Positions 9,981 to 18,569 of a DNA stretch of 35,634 bases are shown piece after piece. The stretch spans positions 1 to 35,634 of the forward strand of contig JAOZPA010000003.1 of assembly GCA_029932985.1 (NCBI GenBank), read 5' to 3'. How positions within the stretch are numbered: the first letter of the stretch is position 1; each line of letters opens with the position of its first letter. The notes beneath the pieces were generated by a model. That model was not told where the DNA came from and searched no databases. It was given only the letters and a program-made list of their open reading frames with translations. The DNA comes from Campylobacterales bacterium (GTDB taxonomy: Bacteria > Campylobacterota > Campylobacteria > Campylobacterales > JAOZPA01). The position numbers and the translations under genes are program-made.

Positions 9981-9999
9981 GGTGCGAAAAAATCGCACC
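9981..9999. repeat. Perfect hairpin GGTGCGA-AAAAA-TCGCACC
   Basis: Identical 19-mer recurs at 20917-20935. Located between ctpA and purC, which are both on the minus strand. Confidence 0.8.
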
Positions 10000-10010
10000 C
10001 TATGAATAAT

Positions 10011-11333
10011 TTATTTTTTAGTTTTTAATTGCAAAACTTTCAAAATATCCAATGCACTTTTTAACTGCATATCTTCAGAGATGACTTTTAGAGTAATATC
10101 TTTTTTCTTATTTGTCTCCTCCTCGTCTATCTCCTCCTCTTTATTGACATCTAGCTTCTCATCAACTTTTTTTAGCTCACTTTTCAAATGTCGTTTCAAA
10201 TCACTCTCTTTGATTCTAAAATCATCTTTGCTTTTTGGCAATGCACAAGCACAAACTTTTATATCAGGAGTTACACCTTTTGCTTGAATTGTCCTACCAC
10301 TTGGCAAATAGTATCTAGCGATTGTAAGACGGATAGCCTCTTCATCGCTCACAGGAATAATGCTTTGAACACTACCTTTTCCAAAAGTTTTCTCACCGAC
10401 AATGATTGCTCGTTTTTTATCTTGCAATGCCCCAGCTACAATTTCACTAGCACTGGCACTTCCGCCATTTACCAAAACGACCAATGGAACTTTGATAGTC
10501 TTAGGTGATTTTGCTTTGTAATTTCTAGAATCTTTTTTGTCTCTACCCTTTTGAGAAACAATTACACCCTTGCTTATGAAAATATTACTAAGTCCAACAG
10601 CTTGATTTAAAAGCCCACCAGGATTATTTCGTAAATCTAAAATAATACCCTTTAGATTTTTTTTCTTTTTTATCGCAGCTTTTACATCGTTAGTCACTTT
10701 TCGGTCAAATGAAGTAACTCTGATATATAAAGTTGAGTTGTGGTCTTCAAAATTTTTGCTATATACTGAATCAATTTGGATTATATCTCTAATGATTTTA
10801 ATCTTCACTGGCTTACTCTCGCCCTCTCGCACAACCGTAAGCTCAATTGGGGTTTGTGGCTTACCTCTCATCAACTTAACAGCTTCATCAAGTTTCATAT
10901 CAAGAGTCGTTTTATCATCAATTTTAACAATAATATCTTTAGATTTCATTCCAGCCTTGTCCGCAGGAGTTCCCTCAATGGGAGCAATAACGGTAATTGC
11001 ACCATCTCTAATTCCCACCGTGATTCCAAGCCCACCAAACTCACCCTCAGTTTTAACTCGCATATCTTTAAGCTCATCAGCAAACATATACGATGAATGA
11101 GCATCGAGATTTTGAACTAAACCACTAATCGCCTTATCCACAATCTCATCAAACTTCAACTCATCCACATATTGATTTTCCACAACACCGATAACTTTTG
11201 TAAATTTAATCAGCGAATCAAATCTAAATATATCTTTTGTCTTATTATCCTTAGCAAAACTTTCACTAATAAATAGACTCAAACTCAAAAACGAAACAAC
11301 AAAACCAAATAGGAAAAATTTTTTAACTCTCAT
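10011..11333 (-). CDS. ctpA: C-terminal processing (carboxy-terminal) protease, S41 family with PDZ
   Basis: Residues FGGLGITVGIRDGAITVIAPIEGTPADKAGMKSKDIIVKID (PDZ), LDLRNNPGGLLNQAVGLSN, VLVNGGSASASEIVAGALQD, GEKTFGKGSVQ. Confidence 0.96.
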   Translation of the reverse strand: MRVKKFFLFGFVVSFLSLSLFISESFAKDNKTKDIFRFDSLIKFTKVIGVVENQYVDELKFDEIVDKAISGLVQNLDAHSSYMFADELKDMRVKTEGEFGGLGITVGIRDGAITVIAPIEGTPADKAGMKSKDIIVKIDDKTTLDMKLDEAVKLMRGKPQTPIELTVVREGESKPVKIKIIRDIIQIDSVYSKNFEDHNSTLYIRVTSFDRKVTNDVKAAIKKKKNLKGIILDLRNNPGGLLNQAVGLSNIFISKGVIVSQKGRDKKDSRNYKAKSPKTIKVPLVVLVNGGSASASEIVAGALQDKKRAIIVGEKTFGKGSVQSIIPVSDEEAIRLTIARYYLPSGRTIQAKGVTPDIKVCACALPKSKDDFRIKESDLKRHLKSELKKVDEKLDVNKEEEIDEEETNKKKDITLKVISEDMQLKSALDILKVLQLKTKK

Positions 11334-11348
11334 TTAACACCTTGTAAA

Positions 11349-11367
11349 ATTATAATTTGAAATTATA
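11349..11367 (-). promoter_or_regulatory. Candidate ctpA -10 region (minus-strand TATAAT boxes)
   Basis: ATTATA at 11349-11354 and 11362-11367 (TATAAT on the minus strand), about 20-30 bp upstream of the ctpA ATG. Confidence 0.4.
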
Positions 11368-11376
11368 GTAAATTTT

Positions 11377-11402
11377 GGCTAAAAATCAAGTAAAGTTTAG
11401 CC
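11377..11402 (-). terminator. Inverted repeat GGCTAAA...TTTAGCC downstream of ychF
   Basis: Perfect 7-bp arms 12 nt apart. There is no clear T-tract. Confidence 0.35.
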
Positions 11403-11499
11403 ACGACACCTCAACTACCAAAAGTAAATATGACTTAGTTACATAAAGTGCCTTATTACGCTGTATGAATAGCATATCAAATTTTGTTTTTAAAAAAAA

Positions 11500-12600
11500 T
11501 TAAACATTAAATCTAAAATGCATTACATCGCCATCTCGGACTTCATACTCCTTGCCCTCAAGTCGCATTTTCCCTGCCTCTTTTGAGCCTTGGTCACCTT
11601 TATAGGTCACAAAATCTTCATAACCTATAACTTCTGCTCGGATAAAACCTTTTTCAAAATCGTTGTGGATTACCGATGCCGATTTGGGGGCTAACCAACC
11701 TTTATGAATCGTCCATGCCCGAACCTCCATAACTCCAGCGGTGAAGTAACTTATGAGACCCAATTTCGCAAATGCAGTTTTGATGATTTTCTCAAGCCCA
11801 GATTCCGTAACTCCCAAATCATCCATAAACTCTTGTGTCTCCTCCTCATCTAAACCTATAAGCTCCTCCTCAATTTTGGCACAAAGCTTAATCACATCCG
11901 CCCCAACCTCATCCGCATGAGTTTTTAGAAGTTCAACATAATTATTATCCTCTTCTAAAGTATCTTCATCAACATTTGCCCCATAGATAATCTCTTTTTT
12001 TGATAAAAATCGAAGTTCATTATCTAAAGCGATAAAATTTTCATCATCTTTTTTGGGAAATGTACTAACTGGCTGAATATCGTCAAGATGGGCTTTTAAC
12101 TCTTTAGCTAATTCCAAAGTTGGTCGTGCTTTTTTATCCAATTTTGCTTGTCGAGTCAGCCTATCAATTTTTTTATCTAACTGCTCAATATCAGCAAAAA
12201 TCAGCTCACCCTCAATGATTTCAATATCACGAAGTGGGTCGATGCTCCCCTCGGTATGAACAATATCTTCATTATCAAAACATCTCACAATATGCAAAAT
12301 TATTTCGCACTCACGGATATTTGAGAGAAATTTGTTTCCAAGCCCCTCACCTTTACTCGCACCCTTGACCAATCCTGCAATATCCACAAAATCGATAGTT
12401 GAATGTTGAATCTTTTTTGGATTTACAATCTTTGCTAACTCTCCTAATCTCTCATCTGGTACAGGTACAATCGCCTTGTTTGGCTCAATCGTGCAAAATG
12501 GATAATTTGCACTCTCCGCATTTTGTGCTTTTGTTAAAGCATTAAAAGTTGTTGATTTTCCCACATTTGGTAATCCTACCAATCCGACACTTAGTCCCAT
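11500..12600 (-). CDS. ychF: Redox-regulated ATPase/GTPase YchF
   Basis: Residues VGLVGLPNVGKSTTFNALT...NYPFCTIEPN...IDFVDIAGLVKGASKGEGLGNKFL...C-terminal TGS domain. Confidence 0.97.
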   Translation of the reverse strand: MGLSVGLVGLPNVGKSTTFNALTKAQNAESANYPFCTIEPNKAIVPVPDERLGELAKIVNPKKIQHSTIDFVDIAGLVKGASKGEGLGNKFLSNIRECEIILHIVRCFDNEDIVHTEGSIDPLRDIEIIEGELIFADIEQLDKKIDRLTRQAKLDKKARPTLELAKELKAHLDDIQPVSTFPKKDDENFIALDNELRFLSKKEIIYGANVDEDTLEEDNNYVELLKTHADEVGADVIKLCAKIEEELIGLDEEETQEFMDDLGVTESGLEKIIKTAFAKLGLISYFTAGVMEVRAWTIHKGWLAPKSASVIHNDFEKGFIRAEVIGYEDFVTYKGDQGSKEAGKMRLEGKEYEVRDGDVMHFRFNV

Positions 12601-12608
12601 TTTTTTCC

Positions 12609-13289
12609 TTATTTTTTATATTTAAATGCTTTTTTCAAAATATTGCACTTAATTTCTGTTATTAACATTTCAACTTTTTCTGAACTATTATCTATTTGCT
12701 CTTTTAAATTTTTAGTTGCATTAGAGTATCTTTTTTCACCATGAGCTATCGCATTTCTATCATTTAAAAGTTTTTCTATAAATTTTTTTTCTATATTGTC
12801 AATAGATTCTATATCAAATTTATTTAAAAGATTTTGCAATATTTCTAAACTTAAATTTGATTTTGTATTTATAACTTCATTTGAATCTATTTCCATTATT
12901 TCTTTATTAAAATACAATTTTTTAAAATTATCTATCCCTTTCAATCTCTTTTCTGCACTATTTTGTGTAAAAATTTTAATAGTAGGGTAAAAAAGAAGGT
13001 CTAAAATTTTTTCATCATAATTGTTTATATTTAAATATTCATCTTTTAATAATTTATTTAAAAATTTTATATAACTTGTTAATTGTGATTTTACACTACC
13101 TTCCCAATGGGCATAAATTAATGCTATAAAGCCCCTAACCAAAAAACTAAATTCTTGATTAGATTTAAATTTAGAATCAAGTTCATTTCTTAAATTTGCT
13201 AACTCCTTTTTTCGCCAAGATAAATCTTTATTTAAGCTGTCTTCTAGGTTTTCTATTGCCTTATCGAACATTAAAATATTGTGGAGCAT
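12609..13289 (-). CDS. MAE_28990/MAE_18760-like HEPN domain protein (predicted RNase effector)
   Basis: Residues RKKELANLRNEL...RGFIALIYAHWEGSVK...NLSLEILQNLLNKF...LLNDRNAIAHGE. The Rx4H (RNAIAH) HEPN catalytic motif is intact. The probable start is the internal Met at 13271. Confidence 0.8.
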   Translation of the reverse strand: MLHNILMFDKAIENLEDSLNKDLSWRKKELANLRNELDSKFKSNQEFSFLVRGFIALIYAHWEGSVKSQLTSYIKFLNKLLKDEYLNINNYDEKILDLLFYPTIKIFTQNSAEKRLKGIDNFKKLYFNKEIMEIDSNEVINTKSNLSLEILQNLLNKFDIESIDNIEKKFIEKLLNDRNAIAHGEKRYSNATKNLKEQIDNSSEKVEMLITEIKCNILKKAFKYKK

Positions 13290-14373
13290 TTTTTAAAAAG
13301 TTATCTATTCTATTTTTTACTTTAGAACCTTGTTTTGAAGATTCAATAAACCATTGTTCGTTTTCTATCTTATCTATCTTTTCTTTAATCAAATTTGTAT
13401 TATTTTCTAGTTTGTCTAAATATGGGAAAAGTCCAATAATTAATGCTTCAAATTTTGAAATTTTAAAACTTCCTAAAAATCCTTTTCTATTAATTCTTCT
13501 AAAAACTTTAAAATCAAAATTTTTATTTAAAAAATTGAAAAATGTATTAAAATTATTTTCTAATTTTCCAATATCATTAATATTTAAATCATCTCTTATA
13601 TATCCATCAAGAAACTCTTTTACAGATAAGTTGTAACTAGATATTTTTCTAGGAATTTCTATATAAGCAAAAAATTTTACGATAAGTTCTTCATCATAAG
13701 CTTCGTTTTTTTGCTTTTCTGATAATTGTATTATATTCATAAAATTTTCATTTTTGGCCAATCTTTTAATAAACTTAATAGCCTCAGGTTTTTCAATCAG
13801 AAAAATAGCATTTCTAATCTCTTGATTTGCAAGAGGCGAACCACTAGAATTTAATCTATCAAATAACTCATATTTTGTGGATTTATCACTATCTCTTTTA
13901 ATTACTTGTATATAAAGAGGTGTTCTTTTAAAAATTAATTTTGTTTCAAAATCAAAAAATTTTTTTGAATTTTTTTGATTTTGATTATCTTCAAAACTTT
14001 CATAAGTAATATTTTTTAAACTCGGTAAAAATTTTGTACCTACTAATTCTAATCGAGGGTAGGAATTTTTATGCTCATCAAGTAAAATTCCTACAAACTC
14101 TAAAATTGTAAATATTCTTTGTAATCCATCAATTATTTCCCATCTTCCATCCTCCATTTGTTGAACAAAAATAGATGGTATTGGTATTCCTATTAAAATG
14201 GATTCTATAAAACTAGATTTTTGCTCTTTTTCCCATCGAAAAAGTTTTTGAAATTCTGGCTGAATTACAATCTCTTTTTCTCTGTACATACTGATAATTT
14301 CACTTATCGACATTTTCATCGCTGTCGTGTGAACTTTTTTGGCATTATCTCTAATCTCTTCAGTTAAACTCAT
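13261..14373 (-). CDS. DUF262 (GmrSD N-terminal/ParB-like) domain protein
   Basis: Residues QPEFQKLFRWEKEQKSSFIESILIGIPIPSIFVQQMEDGRWEIIDGLQRIFTILEF...FDRLNSSGSPLANQEIRNAIF. Confidence 0.88.
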   Translation of the reverse strand: MSLTEEIRDNAKKVHTTAMKMSISEIISMYREKEIVIQPEFQKLFRWEKEQKSSFIESILIGIPIPSIFVQQMEDGRWEIIDGLQRIFTILEFVGILLDEHKNSYPRLELVGTKFLPSLKNITYESFEDNQNQKNSKKFFDFETKLIFKRTPLYIQVIKRDSDKSTKYELFDRLNSSGSPLANQEIRNAIFLIEKPEAIKFIKRLAKNENFMNIIQLSEKQKNEAYDEELIVKFFAYIEIPRKISSYNLSVKEFLDGYIRDDLNINDIGKLENNFNTFFNFLNKNFDFKVFRRINRKGFLGSFKISKFEALIIGLFPYLDKLENNTNLIKEKIDKIENEQWFIESSKQGSKVKNRIDNFLKNAPQYFNVR

Positions 14374-14392
14374 TTTTTATCCAATCCTATTT

Positions 14393-15790
14393 TTATATCA
14401 TCTTTTTTGCAAATTCAATTATACTTTTGACACTTGCTCCCGTCGCTCCGATTTGATTATATCCCCATTCGCTCTCTTGATAAGCGGGACCTGCAATATC
14501 CAAATGCAACCATTTGTCTTTATTTTCTTTTTTGATAAATCTATCCAAAAACATTCCAGCCGTTATCGCTCCACCATATCTACTTTTGCCAATATTACAA
14601 ACATCCGCAATATCACTATCTATATGTTTTTTCAAAAAATTATTAAATGGCAAACTTGATGAAAGCTCTCCACATCGATTTGCTGTAAGTACCATCGAGT
14701 GTTTTAATCTTGAGCTATTGCCCATCACACCAAATGTATATTCACCCAAAGCCACCACACAAGCTCCCGTCAAAGTTGCTATATCTATCAAAACATCAGG
14801 CTTTAAATCTTGAGCATAACACAAACAATCAGCCAAAACCAATCGCCCCTCAGCATCAGTATTTCGTACCTCAATCGTTGTTCCATTTTTGGCAACCAAA
14901 ACATCATCAGGCTTAAAAGAGTTTCCAGCCACCATATTTTCAGCAGCCCCTATAATTGAGTGAACCTCAATAGGTAACTTCAGTTTTGCAATCGCTTTTA
15001 TAATTGCCAAAACCGCAACTCCACCACTTTTATCAAGCTTCATCGTCACCATAGAATCGCTAGGTTTTAGGCTAAGTCCTCCACTATCATAGGTCAAACC
15101 TTTTCCAACAAGTACCAATTTTTTGGTTGCATTTTTTGGTTTATAGGTCAAATGAATAAGTCGTGGTTGATTCACACTAGCTCGTCCAACTGCATAAAAA
15201 GCATTCATCCCCTCATTTTGTAAATATTTCTCATCATAAACTTCACAAGTCGTATCTACCAACCCCTTAGCCTCTTTTTCTGCAATCTCAGCCAAAGTTT
15301 GAGGATTAATATCTTGTGGAATTGAATTTACAATATCTTTCGCAAAATTTACCGCACTTGAAATAATCACCGCTTCCTCTAATACATTAGAGGCTTTTTT
15401 TGATTTTGTCGAGATTATAACCTCTTTAATTTTAAGTTTTGATTTTGTGCTTTTATATTTATCAAACTCATAAATCCCAAATTTCAGCCCCTCCGCCATC
15501 GCTCCTAAATGCTCCTCATTTTCACACTCTATCTTCACACTTTTATAGCCGATTTGTTTAACTTTTTTTATCGCAATCGCCGTAGCAATCCGCACTTCAT
15601 TTGCACTTTTTTCATCAACCCCAACATAGATTTTATTTAGATGTGGCAAAAATGCAATCTCTTCACTTCCCCCATCAAAATTCAAAAGTTTTAAATCTCT
15701 TTTATCTTTTTTACTTACATTATCAGTTATAATAATTTCACAATCGGCATTAATATTTTTTATATTTTCACAACTATTTTTAATTTTCAA
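14393..15790 (-). CDS. pepA: Leucyl aminopeptidase (M17)
   Basis: Residues LVGKGLTYDSGGLSLKPSDSMVTMKLDKSGG...NTDAEGRLVLADCLCYA...DIATLTGACVVALG. Confidence 0.96.
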   Translation of the reverse strand: MKIKNSCENIKNINADCEIIITDNVSKKDKRDLKLLNFDGGSEEIAFLPHLNKIYVGVDEKSANEVRIATAIAIKKVKQIGYKSVKIECENEEHLGAMAEGLKFGIYEFDKYKSTKSKLKIKEVIISTKSKKASNVLEEAVIISSAVNFAKDIVNSIPQDINPQTLAEIAEKEAKGLVDTTCEVYDEKYLQNEGMNAFYAVGRASVNQPRLIHLTYKPKNATKKLVLVGKGLTYDSGGLSLKPSDSMVTMKLDKSGGVAVLAIIKAIAKLKLPIEVHSIIGAAENMVAGNSFKPDDVLVAKNGTTIEVRNTDAEGRLVLADCLCYAQDLKPDVLIDIATLTGACVVALGEYTFGVMGNSSRLKHSMVLTANRCGELSSSLPFNNFLKKHIDSDIADVCNIGKSRYGGAITAGMFLDRFIKKENKDKWLHLDIAGPAYQESEWGYNQIGATGASVKSIIEFAKKMI

Positions 15791-15873
15791 ATTAGCTCCT
15801 TAAATTTTCCACAATATATTAAATTATGGCTTAAAATAAGCTTTTATCTCCTCTATATGGTAGCTGTTTGGGG

Positions 15874-16512
15874 CTAAAAACATAATATAAATTCCACCGC
15901 TTCCAATGAATCGTTTGTGATAATTTCAGCACATTTTTTTAATTGCTCTTCACTTCCATAGCCACATCTGAGAGCCACACTTTTGACATTGGCATTTTTG
16001 GCGGAGTCTATATCAAGGCAGGTGTCCCCTATCATCCACGAATCCTTGGCTTTTGAACCCAATTTTTCCAATGCTTTTAAGATTGGTTCTTGGTGGGGTT
16101 TTGGGTTTTGCACATCTTCTCTACCTATTAAAATTTCAAAATATTTCATAAGTCCTAAGTGTTCAAGTAGCTCTTTTGAGTATCTGGCGGTTTTGGTGGT
16201 CACGATTCCCAAGGTCGCATAAGAGTGTGCTTTTAGAATTGCTTCTTTGGCATTTGGTAAAAGGGTGGTTTTTTGTTTTGAAATTTTTCGGTAGTGAAAT
16301 TTATAGGCATTCACAAAATCCCAAACCAAACTCTCCTGCACCCCTAAATCTCGAAACATCACATCCAATGGATAGCCTATGAGTTTTATAATTTGCTCCT
16401 CTTTAGCAGGAGTGGTATTTAATGTTTTATAAGCCTGTGCAAAACTCTCCAAAATCGCTTCAGTCGAGTCGATGAGTGTGCCGTCTAAATCAAATAATAT
16501 AGTTATTTTCAC
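15874..16512 (-). CDS. HAD-family hydrolase (phosphoglycolate phosphatase-like)
   Basis: Residues ILFDLDGTLIDSTEAILESF...LGIVTTKTARYS...WMIGDTCLDIDSAKNANVKSVALRCGYGS. Confidence 0.9.
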   Translation of the reverse strand: MKITILFDLDGTLIDSTEAILESFAQAYKTLNTTPAKEEQIIKLIGYPLDVMFRDLGVQESLVWDFVNAYKFHYRKISKQKTTLLPNAKEAILKAHSYATLGIVTTKTARYSKELLEHLGLMKYFEILIGREDVQNPKPHQEPILKALEKLGSKAKDSWMIGDTCLDIDSAKNANVKSVALRCGYGSEEQLKKCAEIITNDSLEAVEFILCF

Positions 16513-16563
16513 TTTTGTCCTTTAAAAAATTTTATTATAGCAATTTTTAAATAAATATTAGGG

Positions 16564-16569
16564 TATAAT
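16564..16569 (+). promoter_or_regulatory. Candidate -10 box upstream of lgt (ggTATAATt)
   Basis: TATAAT 28 nt before the ATG; matches an extended -10 without an obvious -35. Confidence 0.5.
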
Positions 16570-16596
16570 TGCCAAAAAATTTTAAAGTGAGAAAAA

Positions 16597-17427
16597 ATGA
16601 GTTGGTGGAACGATATTTATAGTAATTTTGACCCCGTGGCGGTGAATATTTTTGGATTTAATCTACATTGGTATGGAATTATGTATGTCTTAGCTTTGCT
16701 TACGGCACTGTTTATTGCAAGTTGGATAGTCAAAAAAGACAATCTCCCAATCAGTAAAGATATGCTGGATAACTATTTTATTTGGGTTGAAGTTGGGGTG
16801 ATTTTGGGGGCGAGAATCGGTTATATTATCTTCTACGATTCACACACAACCTACTACCTCACCCATCCGTGGCAAATGTTTAACCCATTTATGAACGGAG
16901 AATTTGTGGGAATTCGAGGAATGAGTTATCACGGAGCATTAATCGGATTTGTGATTGCAAACTTTATTTTTGCAAAACGACACAAAATTAACCAATTTTT
17001 TCTATTAGATTTAGCAGCGGTGGCAGTTCCAGCAGGATATGTATTTGGCAGAATCGGAAATTTTTTAAACCAAGAACTCATCGGTGAGAAAACCACACTA
17101 TCCATCGGAATCTATGTTGATGGCATTTTACGACACCCATCTCAACTCTACGAAGCATTTTTGGAGGGCATCGTGGTATTTGTCATCATCTATCTTTACC
17201 GAACCAAAAAACGATTTGACGGCGAACTTATCGTAATGTATGGCTTTTTATATGGGCTAATGAGATTCATCGCAGAGTTTTGGCGACAACCCGACTTTCA
17301 CATAGGATATGTCTGTTGCGATTGGATGAGTATGGGACATTTTATGTCAATCATCTTAATGAGTGGAAGTATCGCTTTATATATTTACCTCACCCAATTT
17401 CAAAAAAAGACTCTCACAAAAGCTTAG
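16597..17427 (+). CDS. lgt: Prolipoprotein diacylglyceryl transferase
   Basis: Residues WYGIMYVLAL...GARIGYIIFYD...GIRGMSYHGALIGF...GRIGNFLNQELIGEKT...RHPSQLYEAFLEG. Confidence 0.97.
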   Translation: MSWWNDIYSNFDPVAVNIFGFNLHWYGIMYVLALLTALFIASWIVKKDNLPISKDMLDNYFIWVEVGVILGARIGYIIFYDSHTTYYLTHPWQMFNPFMNGEFVGIRGMSYHGALIGFVIANFIFAKRHKINQFFLLDLAAVAVPAGYVFGRIGNFLNQELIGEKTTLSIGIYVDGILRHPSQLYEAFLEGIVVFVIIYLYRTKKRFDGELIVMYGFLYGLMRFIAEFWRQPDFHIGYVCCDWMSMGHFMSIILMSGSIALYIYLTQFQKKTLTKA

Positions 17428-17440
17428 TGTTGGGCAATGC

Positions 17441-17497
17441 ACCCCTATCAATTAAGAAAATTTGATAGGGTATTGGTTTTGGGGACTAAAATCCCCA
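17441..17497. terminator. Double hairpin between convergent genes: CCCTATCAA...TTGATAGGG, then GGGGACTAAAATCCCC
   Basis: Two inverted repeats in a convergent intergenic region. Confidence 0.6.
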
Positions 17498-17499
17498 GA

Positions 17500-18303
17500 T
17501 TAGGATGTTTTGGAGGAGATTATAAGCTCTTTCAACTCTTTCATATCATTTTGTAATTTTTGAACTTCAGCCAATAGATGATTTTCATTATCCTCAATTT
17601 TTTCTATAATATGCTCCTCCTCTTTTTCATTTATCTCATTCATAGCATCCACGACGATAGCGATTATCAAGTTTATCATAATGAAAGTTACTAAAAAAAT
17701 AAATGGTACAAAAAATGCCCACGAGTAGGGATAAACCTCCATAATCGGTCTCACGATTCCCATCGACCATGATTCAAGGGTCATAATTTGAAAAAGGGTG
17801 TAAAAAGAATCGCCTAAAGTGCCAAACCATTGTGGAAAATCTTTGGCAAAAAGTTGGTTTGCCATAATAGAAAAGATATAGAAAAATAGGGTCATAAGCC
17901 CCGCAATCGATGCAATTCCAGGGATAATATTGACTAGGGCAGTGATGATTTTTTTCATTTGTGGCACAACAGTCATCAATCTAAATAATCTTAAAACTCG
18001 TAGGATTCTGAAAATTTCAAAGCCACCACTTGTAGGAATTAGGGAGAGCATCACGATGATAAAATCAAATATACTCCACATATCGGTGAAAAATGATTTT
18101 TTATAAACATAAATTCTCATAATTATCTCAATAGTGAAGATGGTGATAACGATGGTGTTAAATATTTCAAAAAAGCTATGATATTTTTCTGCCAAGACAG
18201 CGGAGGTTTCAAAGCCCATAGTGATTCCATTTAGCAAAATTAATGCGATGATGAAATTTTGAAATCTATTGTCTTCTACAATTTTTTTAACTTTTTGATA
18301 CAT
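17500..18303 (-). CDS. Voltage-gated sodium channel, NavAb/NaChBac type
   Basis: S4 segment [25 protein letters not shown], selectivity filter [25 protein letters not shown], and a C-terminal coiled coil. Start taken at MYQKVKK with an AAGGG ribosome-binding site; the track ORF extends to 18324 with GTG. Confidence 0.93.
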   Translation of the reverse strand: MYQKVKKIVEDNRFQNFIIALILLNGITMGFETSAVLAEKYHSFFEIFNTIVITIFTIEIIMRIYVYKKSFFTDMWSIFDFIIVMLSLIPTSGGFEIFRILRVLRLFRLMTVVPQMKKIITALVNIIPGIASIAGLMTLFFYIFSIMANQLFAKDFPQWFGTLGDSFYTLFQIMTLESWSMGIVRPIMEVYPYSWAFFVPFIFLVTFIMINLIIAIVVDAMNEINEKEEEHIIEKIEDNENHLLAEVQKLQNDMKELKELIISSKTS

Positions 18304-18320
18304 TTTTACCCTTTTTAAAA

Positions 18321-18566
18321 TCACAGTTCACTTTTTAATTTAATAATTCTCTTCTCTAACCTTTTAATCTCTTTTGCTTTATATCTTTTTCGTGTTTGTT
18401 TTCGACACTCTGTCAAATCCTCATAACTTTTTGTTTTTTTGACACAATTCAATTTTGCCTCTAACTCTGCAACCATATCTGCTTTTTTAACCTCAAACGA
18501 GTTTGATTTTTCTACTGCATTTAGCGATAAAGCCAAAAAGAAAACCATCAATAACATCTTTTTCAT
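18321..18566 (-). CDS. Small secreted protein (81 aa), signal peptide, two Cys
   Basis: [17 protein letters not shown] signal peptide, then a charged helical region with LNCVKK...LTECRKQ. Confidence 0.6.
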   Translation of the reverse strand: MKKMLLMVFFLALSLNAVEKSNSFEVKKADMVAELEAKLNCVKKTKSYEDLTECRKQTRKRYKAKEIKRLEKRIIKLKSEL

Positions 18567-18569
18567 AAT

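Noticed and set aside
10081-11100. Ser/Phe-rich plus-strand ORFs opposite ctpA
   Set aside because: Low-complexity antisense translations of Lys/Glu-rich codons in ctpA.
13196-13636. 146-aa plus-strand ORF opposite the HEPN/DUF262 junction
   Set aside because: Antisense to two recognised domains. A hydrophobic Phe/Leu-rich translation is expected opposite Lys/Asn-rich genes.
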